A stretch of 64,000 nt of DNA, taken from assembly GCA_021018815.1 (NCBI GenBank), contig JAITYX010000101.1, positions 930,001-994,000 on the forward strand. The letters run 5' to 3'. A program made the position numbers and the translations under genes. Source of the DNA: Talinum fruticosum (lineage: Eukaryota > Streptophyta > Magnoliopsida > Caryophyllales > Talinaceae). How positions within the stretch are numbered: position 1 is the stretch's first letter; the number at the start of each line of letters is the position of its first letter. Below, in pieces: positions 42,248-54,046 of this stretch. The notes beneath the pieces are model-generated. The model was not told where the DNA came from. It ran no database searches and was given only the letters and a program-made list of their open reading frames with translations.

Positions 42248-42886
42248 TTGATCTTTAAACTTTTGGATTGTTAGATCCTTTCTATAAACCTAGGCTCGAT
42301 ACCAATTGAAGGCTTTCTCTTGGAGAGTCTTGGTCACCCTAGAAGGGGGTGAATAGGGTGATGACGAAATTTTAACAACAATGGAGGGTTAAAGTTTAAG
42401 CTGAATAATCAAGACAATCCGAGTCTAGATTGGACTCGGAAAAGTATCAACTCGAAATTACGTGGAAACCCTCCCGGGGCAGAAAACCATAGCCAGTGCT
42501 AATCCAAGCACCAAGTCAAATCCACTATTTTGAATCCACAAAATATAGTAGACTTATTCAACCATAATTGCTCCCTTAGACAATTCCTTACAAAGTTTTG
42601 CTAGACTCAAAAGTTCCCTTATCCGATCTAATACTTCCTAACCGAGGTAACCTTTATAGCGAGGGACAACTAAGCTAAGTTAACCCTTACAGCTCAGTCA
42701 AGGGACCTTACTTAGAGAGTAAAAAGGAGCTTCTAACTGATTACAAGACTTTACAACTCCGAAAAATTGTTAAGTAGAGACCCGGAGTTGTAAGATGAAG
42801 ATTGAATGAGTATTATACAAAGAGATACAATTTCAGCAATGGGTTCAGCAATCTTCAAGTCTTGTGAAGTGGCTTCTATTTATAGG

Positions 42887-45800
42887 TGTAACGCCCCAGT
42901 TACCATTACTTAATAATTCCCTAATCCGAGAATATTAGGTAAGGTTGCAGCGGAAGTTAACGATCGAAGGCGTTACAGCTGCCTCTAGCAAAAGCCCCGA
43001 TAATTGATAATTGATGGGCATAAGCCCCGATAATTGATAATTGGGCGGGGACCACTTGATTAGGTGGCAAAACTTGATTTGCAAATGATTCATTATTAGT
43101 TATATATATGAGAAATGTTGAGATTTGATGAAACATGTGAGTTTTCGAAAGGTACGAGGCAATGAACGTACCTGAGCCGAGGATGTTTGCTTTCTCCCTT
43201 TTTATGAAAATTTAAGTTACTAGCTTTTCAGCAACCGAAGTGGCCTCAGTTCTATTTCAAATAGATTTCCCTTGTTAATAATGTTTTTCTTGAGTTTTAA
43301 CACTTGAATTCGTATAATCATTGGTAATTTGATTTATTTTCTTTACTTGTTAAGTAATCGATTAAACTAAGATTTTTGTTACTCAACTCCCTTGCGCTAA
43401 TTCTGTTTAGATCTTAATTGAGCATGTACTCGTTAAAGTAGTCGACTAGATCCTGCAATGATATTCTCACGATGTAATGCGTTACGGACTCAAATCAAGA
43501 GAATGAAAACCCACATATACATGTATATATGTACTTACGCATGTGTACAAGTACCTAAACACTTCGTAGTTGATGTGTAGTGGCGGAAGCAAAGAAAATG
43601 GATGGAAAACCGCAAGGTACACAACCGGGCAGAATGCAGCCTGATTGCGCAGTCTTGGGAGATCGGGTGAAAGGTGGGGCAAAAGTGCTTGGTCTTGGCT
43701 GAAATTTGGTGGGGAAGTAGGTAACTGGTAAATGAAGGTTGTGACCAAGTTTCGTTGAATTTGGATAAGGGGAACTCCCGGAACAGATAGCCTGAAGTTG
43801 ATGCAACCGGCTGGCTGTACAGGCAGACACCCTTTGTTTGGTTTCGGTGTGGAGGATGGAGATGTTCTTGGATGGAGCTGAAAATTGGAGGAATGGTAGT
43901 AGATGGACTGGAAGGATTGTGGTTAAAATTTGGAGTGAAATGGCTGGGTAGATTGTGAGATATGAATTGATGAAATGAGGGGATAATACCAAGGTCCTAG
44001 CTCGGATACGTGAAAACACCACCGAGTAAGAACCGAGGGGCACCTTCAATCTGTCCGGATACAGCAACACCACCGGGAGATTGGAAGGACTCACAGGACA
44101 CCACCTAGCTGCCACACTAGGATACAGCAATGAGAATTCCAACGGGTGAGCAAATCCAGCTCGAGTATAAACTCATATATTTCAAGTAAAGGTGTTTTAC
44201 AATGAAGCTCATGAGCTGATTATATAATGCCTAGCTATAGCATTTTACATAACCGAATATAAGCTGAAAGTGTAACAAAATTCAAGCTGAAAATAATGCA
44301 AAAACAAAATGCTAACTAATAATATTCCTTTCCCTTCCTCCAAGCCAAGCTAGGATGAATTCTAGCCAAGCATTTGATGGTTAAGGAACATGTGGCCACG
44401 GTTACTTCCTCCTTTGTCAAGCATCTAACAAACCTCCTTCCATCCACTATGGTTAGTGCTTCTAGAATGCTCTTTGCTTAGGCTTCTCTTTTGAACGCAT
44501 GGAGGTAAGTCTTGGGCCCTTGGACCGTCCCTTTGATTATTTATGTTCAAAAGATAAAAGATGGTAACATGCCACGACTGGACTTGACCGAACTCAACGT
44601 TGCTTGAACATGGGGGAATTAAGGCGGCAACTTGTAACTTCTAACCTTCCTTCTTGACGCTATTGACAACAATTATTTATAGACAAAATCATAAGAGCTT
44701 AATGACTTTGAGACCCATCACCCTCCGGGATCTACTAACATCAAGCGCTTGTATTTTGAGCCCTTCCCTTTGATCATGGAGTGAGCAAACATTTCCGACT
44801 GAATACTAGACATACAAAGCTTCTTAACATGAATGACATACAGCCCAAAACAGAAGGCGGCCCACTCTCCATCAGTAGTTAATATTGTTATTATTATCAT
44901 TGTCATTGTTATTATTAGATGCAACTAATTTGATTAATTTGCCAAGCCCAACTTATCTTTCGATCCTTATTCCTAACGTAATTTCTTTATTTCTCACTTC
45001 ATCGAATTCAAACCCATAGCTAAGTGATTATTTAATCTACCAATGTCTTTCCATAGGGAGACTTCACAATTAACCAAATTGCTCAAGGTTCATGCATATA
45101 CCAACTTAAGGTCATGAGCGTTACTCTCACCACAAAGTTCACATTCGCAATCACAATTAGGCATGCTTAATATTTGAGCTATTTTCTCAAACCTCTGCAA
45201 TTACACATTAGCTAGTTCAACCTATGCATATACTCGCCCTACGTTTGCTCAATATAGTCATTCTCCAAAATCTCGGAATCCATCCAATTACTCAATTACA
45301 TAACCAAACATCCCTAATTTCGTTCTCCACATTATAATTTCCTAAAAGAAATTACATTTATACAAAATTAACCCATTAACTACCACACCTTCATCATCCA
45401 TTCCAATCCGAAATTTCCCAAATAAATCCTCAAATTTCCTCAACAACGTATTTCTAAATCATACTTTTCAATTTAAAGTTACAATTACTTAAATAAGGAA
45501 TTTGATAGCTTAGGGTTTAACGTTTACCTTCAAATTCGGAAAGGAGCAGTTGAGGAGGACGAGCAGGGGTGGCGGTGGACGGCGGCTGCATCGGCAACCA
45601 CCGGGCGGGGCGGCGACGAACACCGGCGGCCGCTGCGGCTGGGATTGGCTGATAAGTGGCCCGCGGCGAAGGAATCGGGAGCGGGGAGCAGGCGTGAATG
45701 AGAGGAGGAAGAAGATAGCGGCGCGGCAGAGGGAGCGAGGAGGAGGAGCGAAGGCCGGCGCCGGTTCTCCGGCCGGCGTCGGTCACGCCGGTGGTCTGGG

Positions 45801-46274
45801 AGCCGCCCGCGAGGAGGGGAAGCAAAGGAACTGGAGGAAGCAGGGGAAGGAAGCAAGTGAAGAATTGAGACCGAGCTTGCCCGATTATTTCGATCTTAAC
45901 CACCTTTCTCTCCTTTTTTTTCCCAATTCCAGATTATTCTATGTCCGGATTTTTCCTAAAAAAATCCAGACTTATTTATTTCATTTTTACCTTTATTTTT
46001 ATATGTTTATCTATATTTATTTATATATTTATTTATTTATTTATTTATTATCATTATTGTTACTTTTTAATTTTATTTTAGTAATGATGTTCACAAATTA
46101 TAACCTTATTATGGGGTTTTATTAGGGCCACTTCGTTGCCTTAGCCGCTTAACACGTATATAAAAGTAATTTAAATGTGAAATATTGAATCGAAGTGCAC
46201 GCGCTCAATCATATGAATCTTGTAATTAATGAATTAATAAAATAAACAATTTGGTTTAGGGTCGGGTTGTTACA
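42887..46274 (-). mobile_element. Tekay-like solo LTR in 5' LTR of copy F
   Basis: Starts TGTAACGCCCC and ends GGTTGTTACA on the plus strand, with perfect TSD ATAGG at 42882-42886 and 46275-46279. Without the nested T LTR it is about 2.08 kb and has no RT or integrase, so I read it as a solo LTR. In the minus sense it has TGTAACAACCCGACCC, a GC-rich leader (45870-45540), a donor-like AAG|GTAAAC at 45528/45527 and then AT-rich sequence. A 22-bp direct repeat is at 42992-43013 and 43022-43043. These ends and layout fit chromovirus Tekay/Del LTRs. A (TTTA)n tract lies near 46015-46045. Confidence 0.72.
43571..44874 (-). repeat. Solo T LTR nested in Tekay-like LTR
   Basis: 1304 bp, TGATGTGTAG at left and CACTCTCCATCA at right, perfect TSD GTAGT at 43566-43570 and 44875-44879. 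This gives a third nesting level: T in Tekay-like, in Fam1 copy F, in F2. It is the most diverged T LTR here. Confidence 0.93.
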
Positions 46275-47225
46275 ATAGGTGGCTAAGTAGATTAGTCGTT
46301 GTGACTATCTTCCGATTAGAAGTCTTCTATGACCGTTGTAACGCTTCTTCGAGTCGCTCGTAAAAGATCCGTTGAGATATGAACGTTCGCAACGGCTCTT
46401 GATTCCTTAGGATGTCCCAATCCACTGGTGGTGTCTCGTAAAGTAGGGTGGAAACCATAGTTGAACTTAACATTGACGATTTCTAGTTTTGAAAACAAAC
46501 GACCCTAACACGATGTTCTGCACCTTGGTCGAAGTAGAAAAACCCTTGTCTGCTGGTGATTGACATCTTAAAGTCTGGTTACTTTTGTAATTCAAAAAGT
46601 AGGGTAACCTCGTTTAGGCAACCTACAAAAGTAAGCCAATTTTGGTTCTAAAAGTATAAAATACTTTGGTCCAAGATTAGACACGGATAATAATTTAATT
46701 AAGATCATTAAGTGCATAATTATCTCGAGTCCTAGAAGAATGGAATTTTCCGAGTCTAATATTCATTATACTCAAATTCCATCTCGGTCGATCTAGAGAA
46801 AGATCAAGTTAGAGAAGAGAATATCAAAGTTTGAGTACTTGATCTAGACAAATATATTTCACTCAAAACATGTCGACTTAGAAAGTTGAATTAACGCTAT
46901 AATTCACTTTACCTTAGAATATGAAGTCGAACTTGGTTTGAAAGAGTTAGAGTGAATGTTTGATCATGCGATAAATCCGAGAGATGTCCGAGTGACTCGG
47001 AACCATCGAGTGAATTGATGAACAAGAGTGTGCTTTCCGAGTCAATCGGAATCGAATGAAAACATATGGAGTAGTTTACGTAACACTCGGAAAAGTTTCT
47101 ATAACACTTAGAAAAGTTTATATAACACTCGGAATGACTTGTAATCAAAACTTAGAAGGGATGAAGTTTGTACCTGATTCCTTGATAGTACTCAGAATGA
47201 TATAAATGTAGAATCCGAGTCTTCA

Positions 47226-48945
47226 CTTTGCACTTTGGAAGATGTCGATGCAATGCTTCATCCAAGATCTTGATGAACAAGTGTGGAAGGTCATCACCGA
47301 GGGAAACTATATTCCTACAATGCAAGAAGGTGACCAAACAGTGGCAAAAGAAAAGTCAGAATACACCACTGAAGAGAAGGAAAGGTACACGTTGAACTTT
47401 AGAGCTATGAACTTCCTTCTATGTGCCATAGATGCTTCGGAGTACAATAGAGTCTCGGCTTGTGACATACCTAAGGAGGTGTGGGACACCTTGGTGACAA
47501 CATATGAAGGAACAAGCCAAGTGAAACAAACTAAGATCAACCAATACCTCCACAAGTATGAGCTATTCAAAATGGAAGAAGTCGAGAGCATCACCGAGAT
47601 GGATATCCGATTGACAAAGATTGTTAATAATCTCAAATCTCTAGGTAAAAAGAGGCCTAATGAAGAAGTTGTTAGAAAACTTCGAGGAACCTACCAAAAA
47701 GGAAATGGGGTCCGAAGGTGACTGCAATAGAAGAAGCATAGGACCTCGAGCAAACCGAAGTTAGATGAGCTCATAGGAAAACTTCGACCCATGAGCTACA
47801 TCTCCAAGAGGAGGATTATGAGGATAGCCCAAGAAGGAACTTTGCATTAAAAGCCTTCGAAAAAGTTGAACTAAGTTCAAGTAGTTCCAACTCAGAAGAG
47901 GACCCAATAGAGCAAATTGCAAAAGGCTTCATGAAGATGATGAAGCATCAAATATTGAAAAAGAAGCCTAAATCCGAGGTCCTTAGACGAGAAAGAAAAG
48001 GTAAACTCTCTCATCCTCTCAATTCTTTTTCTACTAATTATTCTAGGTGTTTTGAGTGTGGTAGTAAGAAACAAACCATCAAATTTTGCCCGAAAAGAAG
48101 AGAGATTACAAAAGAAGAAGACCATCACTTATAGTGAGGATGAGTAAGAAGAAGAAGAAGACTCATTTGACTCGGACATAGAGGATGAGTCCAAGTGTCT
48201 AATAGCAATGACTCGACTCGAATACGTGAAACTAAATCGGAACAAGACACATCCGATGTTGAGGAAAATGATCCTCAAGAGGTAATCAATTATTATCGTA
48301 CGCTTTCTAAGATAGATCTTGCAAAGTACATTTTTTCTTTAGAGGAAAAGAGAAACTCGGATTTTGAAAAATTTTCCGAAAAGTGATCTAGAAAAAGTAA
48401 CGCTCGGTTTAAAGGTACTTGAGACTAACTCACATGATAATGAGACCGAGTCCGAGTGCCTCAAATCCGAGAATGAGATTTTAAAGAAAACGTCGAATGA
48501 GTCTCGAAGTTGATTTTAAAACTCACTCAAAGTCGGAAAACCTTAATCTCCTTCTTGGTTCTCGAGTGTGTTTCTTTTTGAAAAGAAGGTTTGGGTTTTA
48601 ATTATTAAAAGCATTATAACTCCTATAAAATTCGTTTCAAGAAGGATTCTCGAAAAATCTTTTAAAAAATTCGAGTCCAGTTAAACTCACACAGTGACAA
48701 AGAGAACTGAGGTTACAAAGGTTTATCAAGAGAAGTCTCGCTAAGACTTTTTGCAAAAGAAAAGATTTTTATAAACTCGAAACTCGGTTTTCAAAAAGGA
48801 AGACTCAGAATCAGACCCTTCCAAAGTTTATTCAAATTTAGGTTCCAAAATTACCCTTCCTCCAAAACTAACCTTAGTAAGAATAGTTACTGGGATTCGT
48901 TAGAGGAAACAAGAAGGGTTAGTTTATTTTCTTTTGCGGGTACAC
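47226..48945 (+). pseudogene. gag: Gag of F2 unit 1 (5' part lost)
   Basis: Begins inside gag at the copy F border. The open frame 47242-47721 contains QVWKVITEGNYIPT, FRAMNFLLCAIDASEYNRVSACDIPKEVWDTL, TTYEGTSQVKQTKINQYLHKYELFKM and SLGKKRPNEEVVRKL, the copia gag core. The zinc knuckle near 48048 reads CFECGSKKQTIKFC: Cys residues are kept but His is Gln. Acidic NDPQEVINYY and LAKYIFSLEEK follow near 48270-48350, then a broken coiled-coil and basic tail. No protease follows. Confidence 0.87.
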
Positions 48946-49366
48946 TACAAAGCAAATGAAGACTTAGGTTTGACCATAAGAGAGTGCTTAGAAGTTTAAC
49001 TTGGTAAGTCGGAGATTTGGAAAAACACTCGGGTAAAAGTCTAGTCATCTCCTTGATGATATCATTTCAAACATCAAGTAAGGTATGATTGACCTTACTT
49101 ATCATTACATCAATTGGTATCTATAATTCTTCTGTTCAAAATGTCGTTCTCTCCTTGTTAATTTTTGATGAAATGCGTTAAGGGCAGAGAATAATGAACT
49201 TTGTAGATTCATCCGCTTAGGGGAGTTCAATGATTTAGGGGAGCGAATTTTGAAAAGTTTCACAAATTTAAAATGCTCCTCGTGTCATTTCAATTATACT
49301 CGATAATTACGATGAATTTCTTTGAGTCATTATTTAGTTTAATACCTTTCATAAAAAGGAGGAGAT
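48946..49366 (+). other. F2 3' tail, unit 1
   Basis: 420 bp of AT-rich non-coding sequence between gag and LTR2. It has purine tracts TTAGGGGAG (near 49208 and 49237) and the LTR-adjacent AAAAAGGAGGAGAT (49353-49366). Alignable throughout with the tail of unit 2. Confidence 0.75.
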
Positions 49367-50922
49367 TGAAGACTCGGGTATGAGTGACTAACCCCTTGAA
49401 TGTGTTTTAATTTCATGCATTCATCTAAATTTAGGACAAAACAAGAAGCATCCTAAAAGAAATTCATTTAACTAAGTCATATGCTTTATAATTCATCATT
49501 TCAATATGACTTATTCTTGGTTGAACTCGGACTTAAGTATATTAAGATTATCCGACTATGTTTGAGACTCAAAAAGTAGAATCTTAATGAGTAATGACAG
49601 ACTCGAGTAAGGCTAACCCACTCGGATCTCAAGTTCCGACCTACTCGGTCGAGACTCGGACATTTAGTTTGCCTACGAGTATTATTTGTTTAATCATGCA
49701 TAATAGTAAAATGTCTAAATAACTCATGTGCCCATTATGATTAAATGTTTTAGTTATGAGTTTGGCACAACTGGAATCTGAGTATTTTGAATATTAGACT
49801 TGAAATATTCCAGATTAATAGATTAAGGTAATTAGTTATTAAATGGTTTATTTAGACTAATCCTTATCTAATTATGGACCACAAGTATATTTATACTTTG
49901 AGAACCATTGTGCTTAATGTTTTTGCAGGATTTTCTAATGTCAATTATCCGAAGAAAAAGGAAAAACAAAACGCTTCTTACCGTTAAAGCACTCGCTAAA
50001 CAAAAAGTTGGAATTTACGAAAGAGCTCGGAATTTATCGACAACCTTGTCTATTACTTGTTTTGGGTAATATTTTATTTCGAGTCTAACGGTCTTTTCTT
50101 TATGCTTTTCCAGTTTACACAAGCTGTAAAAAGAGTTGTTGGAAGCTAGGACCAAGGCACAACGACTATTTAAAAGTGGTCCAGAAATTTGAGTGACTCA
50201 AACTATCCGATTACTGCGGCTAGTCCACTCGGACATCTCCAACGAGAAAGACGTTGGAGGCTCAACGACTATCTCTTCAAGTTAGACTAATTTATAGAAG
50301 CCTTAGCACAAGATTTCAACTCACGGATTGAAGAAAAAGGAGAGACCATATTGAACATCTTCTCTACCATACAACTCCCAAACTGTAATTCTTGTATTCT
50401 TTTGAGTATGTTATATTGTAATTCTTACTACTCTTCTACTCTTTCTCTCTAACCGAGTTGTAAAGGTTACCTCAACTCGGTTGTCCCAAATTATAAAGGT
50501 TACCTCGGTTTGGAAGCACCAGGTTAGATAAGGGAGCTTCTAACCTTGGGAAAAATCGGAGGATCTCAAGTTGATAAGGTAACTTCAACTTAGAAGTACT
50601 AGGTCAATCGGATAAGGTAAATTCAAAGCTCGGGAAAATTGTAATAGATTTGTTGGGGAACAAATCTACGTAGTCAAATGATTGTAATTGAGGATTCAAT
50701 TAGTGGATTTGACTTGGTGTCTAGATTTACATTTCCGTGGTTTTCTACCCCGGGACGGTTTCCACGTATTTCTCTAAGCATTTACTTTTACGAGTCCAAT
50801 CTAGACTCGGACTCAGCTGTTTATCTTCTTCAAGAAAAAAGTTTCTAAGTTATTAAAAATCTTCCATCACCCTATTCACCCCTCCTCTAAGGTGACTTAA
50901 CTTCTCCAAGAGCATACCTTCA
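49367..50922 (+). repeat. F2 LTR2 (shared middle LTR)
   Basis: 1556 bp, TGAAGACTCGGGTATG...AGCATACCTTCA. It is 3' LTR for unit 1 and 5' LTR for unit 2, with the purine tract on its left and PBS (ATTGGTATCAAAG, 50923-50935) on its right. No TSD at the borders. Confidence 0.9.
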
Positions 50923-50935
50923 ATTGGTATCAAAG

Positions 50936-53900
50936 TGTGAGACCCAGAAATTTCAGGTGCTTGCTCGGTAGTGAATTATTAGAATTTTTCGAGTCGGAAT
51001 TAGAAACCCGAGAACCGAAACCCGAGTTTGGGCTAGCTAAGTTGGGCCTTGAGAAGCTAGTTGGGCCCAATTAGAAAAAAAAAAAAAAAGAAAAAGAAGA
51101 AAAAGAAAATGAGGAATGAGAATGGAGATGGCCGGCAATTGTGGGATGAGTTGGCAATTTATGAGAGCAAAGGGTAAGGGGGTCCAATTAAGTTTAGGCA
51201 GCATAGCATTGAGGTGTGATTAGGAGAAGAGGAGAGAGAGAGTGAGGCTGAGACAAAAGAAAAGAACGGGGAAATGGAAGAAGCGAGGGACGAGAGGAGG
51301 GCGAGAGAGGGAGGACGCACGAGAGAGAGAAGGAGAGCGAGCGGGAGTGAGGGCAACGCTGAAACCGGCAGCCGGCGAGCACGGCGAGCCCGAGGACCGG
51401 CGCCGGACGAAGGAGAAAAGAAAAGGGAAACGAAAGAAAGGAGAAGCAGAGCAGAGACGAAGTAGAAGCGAGCAAAGCGAGAGCGGGAGAGAGAGCGAGG
51501 GCGGGTGGCCGGTGAGCGCTCGAACGGCGAGGTCGCCGCCGCCGGTGGGCAAGGGAGAGCTCGGGCTTGAGAGGCCGAGCAGAGCGAAGAAGAAAGGGGA
51601 ACGAGAGGACGCCGAAGCGAGGAAAGCGAAAGGGACGCCGGAAATCGGCGGCCGGCGAGCGAGAGGAGGATGGGCAGCTGAACCGGGTAGAACCCAGTCG
51701 AAGCCGAGACCGAGAGCGAGAACCGAGAGGAATCAAAGCGGAACGAAGGAGCAGGGGGTCGGGAAAGAAGGAGGAAAGGGGAACCGAGAGGAAGAAAGGG
51801 AAGGAGAAAACGAACCGAACCCAATTCGAAAACCTCCCAAAACTGAATTCTTAGAACCTCTAAGAATTTAAGGTGAGTAATCTGAATTCATCCTCTAGAA
51901 TAAAATGAATTAGGTGGATGAAACTTGGAATTGATTCATGAAATTGGAAACCCTAAGTTAATTGAAGAAGCTAGAGGCCTAAATTCACGAAACTAGAAAC
52001 TCATGAATTGAAAAGCATGTTGCGATTTATGCCTAGTTTATGAATTTAATGATATTTGAGCATTGTTGAGCATGATTATTGAGCTGTGTGATTGAGAATT
52101 TAGTGAAGTTAGCTTGAACCGAATTATTGAGAAAAATCGGAAATTGAACATCATGACTTAAGTGCAGATTTTTCATGAATTAAGCATGCTGTCTCGAATT
52201 GTTGCGAAGTCATGTGTAGCTCAAATTTCCTGAAACTTTTACTGCAGCTTCGTGGCAATTTATGGGAATTTCCTGTTAAATTTCGTATGCGTTGGATGAG
52301 TAGATTAGGAGATATGCAATTTTAAGTGAAAATGTCCTGTTTTGAGCAAAATCGGAATTAAGTAAGTAACTCGAATTATGAGCTGAGATTTAAGAAGCTT
52401 TATGGCTAGATTAAAAGATATATGTCGATTAAGGAAAGTTATAGAACCATAAATTACTTATACGCGGTATTATGCGAGCATGAAAACGATAAGTTCGTCA
52501 ATTAGGAATCATAAGTGGTATGCTTATGTGACTGTGTGTTTACCTTGAATTATGAATGGCATAAGCATGCGTATGTGATATGAATGGATTGTGTTGGAGT
52601 CGGAACTTGCTTATGTGAATTGCTTGTTTTGAAGAAGTTACGCATGAACGCATTGAGCATGAATTATATGAATTAAGTATATCTTATGTATAAGTAATAA
52701 GAAGATAAGAAACTTAAAGAACTAAAGAAGGGAGAAAGGATTGTGTTATTGATCTAAGACCCCACGAATTAAAGAACCCTCTGAAGCTATGGCCATAGAA
52801 GTGTCTCGTCAACCCGAAGCCACGAATTATTTTGCTTCTACGAATTATTGACGGTATGCGTCCTTCGGGGAAGGGAGGCCGCCTCGAGGCCACGAATTAT
52901 TTTGCCTCGAGGCCACGAATTAGCCTCCGTGAACCGAGCCCACGAATTATTTTGGCTCCAAGAACTGGGTCTTTAGAGCGAGAACATAAATCTTCTTTCC
53001 ATTCGAACTAAGAAGACTTAAAAGAATTATGTTATAAAGAAGCGAATGATCGTGCATATCGAACAAGAAAGAACTAATGATTCATGAAATGCACGATTGA
53101 ACTCAAGAGGAAGAATAAGAAGGAGATCGAATCCTGTCTTCATAAGAAATGAATTTGATAAGAAGCAAGATATAATTTAGGTGATGAATGCCTTGCATGA
53201 TGAATGATTTACTCGATGAATAACTTACTTGATGAATGATTTACGTGACGAATGATTTGCTCGATGAATGATTATATGATTTACTTGCGTAGAAAGGCGA
53301 ATGATGCATGTTTAATTGAATTCATGAATAAGTGATGTCATTATGATTCTCGGCAAGTTGGTAAGTTTAGAATCTCGCATGTCTTAAGCATATTTGATTT
53401 GAATCGCATGTCATGAATGAATTGTGAACTTACATGTGTTTGTTAATGAATTAATGTGCAAAGTGTAACCCGGGGTTGGGTTTGGATTATTCACTGGGCT
53501 AGTGAGCTCATGACATCACCAACATTTCAGGTACGAAGTTAAAACCGGCAGGAGTTGCCTTTGGCTTTTGGAAATAACGGACGAATAGGAGATGCCTGGA
53601 CTTCATTGTTTGTTTTTCTGTCTTTTGTCACGTAAAGATGTTTGTAAAGACCAGTTGTACTTGAACTTAAGTTTTACCTTTTTGTAATATGTAAAAGCCC
53701 TATGTGAATACTCCGAGCGTGTGGCTCGTTGAGTTGTGTTGTGTTTCTCCGAGCGTGTGGCTCGTTGAGTTTTAGATTGTGTTTCGTGCGGGGTTAAGGC
53801 TTTAAGCCTACGGGTTTAGCCGATTTACAGAGGAAACTCTGCCGAAATTTCCGAAAACCCTTTGAAAACCTAGAATTACGCTTCCGCCAATCCAATAAAG

Positions 53901-53997
53901 GGTTATTAACCCCAAGTTGAGACCCTAAGCGGCCTTAGGGGTTCCTCTCGGGAACCCCGGCATGTAATACTCCTAGGGTGGGTCTAGGGGTGTTACA
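50936..53997 (+). mobile_element. Tekay-like solo LTR in leader of F2 unit 2
   Basis: 3062 bp, TGTGAGACCC...GGGTGTTACA, perfect TSD CAAAG at 50931-50935 and 53998-54002, inserted right after the PBS. No RT or integrase. 51200-51860 is very purine- and GC-rich and open in several frames, ending at donor-like AAG|GTGAGT (51872/51873); the rest is AT-rich. A 25-bp direct repeat (CTCCGAGCGTGTGG...) is at 53711-53735 and 53747-53771. Start, end and length fit Tekay/Del chromovirus LTRs; the family name is from memory. Confidence 0.78.
52761..52960 (+). repeat. CCACGAATTATTTTG interspersed motif cluster
   Basis: Five copies of CCACGAATTA, three extended to CCACGAATTATTTTG, at about 52762, 52820, 52890, 52913 and 52940, alternating with GC-rich spacers including CCTCGAGG. 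It lies in the middle of the Tekay-like LTR. Confidence 0.8.
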
Positions 53998-54046
53998 CAA
54001 AGCCTAGCCTTTGAAGAGGATCTCACAATCCGAAGGTTTAAAGATC

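Larger units (their letters stand above)
30473..47225 (-). mobile_element. Fam1 copy F, minus-strand copia element with nested insertions
   Basis: Reading leftward from 47225: 5' LTR (42307-47225, interrupted), PBS, gag, protease, integrase, RT, RNase H, internal promoter, env-like gene (interrupted by 32022-36698), purine tracts, truncated 3' LTR (30473-30699). It inserted in gag of F2 unit 1: to its right, gag continues with CTTTGCACTTTGG, and CTTTG (47226-47230) is the candidate TSD. The left TSD was lost in the deletion. All frames are damaged. Confidence 0.87.
42307..47225 (-). repeat. 5' LTR of copy F, interrupted
   Basis: LTR halves at 42307-42886 and 46280-47225 total about 1526 bp when the Tekay-like LTR and one TSD are removed. 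The minus-strand PBS begins at 42306 (ATTGGTATCGAGCC). The second hairpin is worn near 46645-46665 and the TATA region at 42873-42884 is directly next to the insertion. Confidence 0.88.

Noticed and set aside
42992..43043. CRISPR-like short repeats
   Set aside because: Only two 22-bp copies with an 8-bp spacer in a plant LTR; not a CRISPR array.
45517..46125. Arg/Pro/Ala-rich ORFs of 108-191 codons on both strands
   Set aside because: GC-rich leader of the Tekay-like solo LTR; no domain, both strands open.
51159..51871. Overlapping open frames of 180-221 codons on both strands
   Set aside because: Sequence is purine/GC-biased and lacks stops in all frames; products are low-complexity and lie within an LTR.
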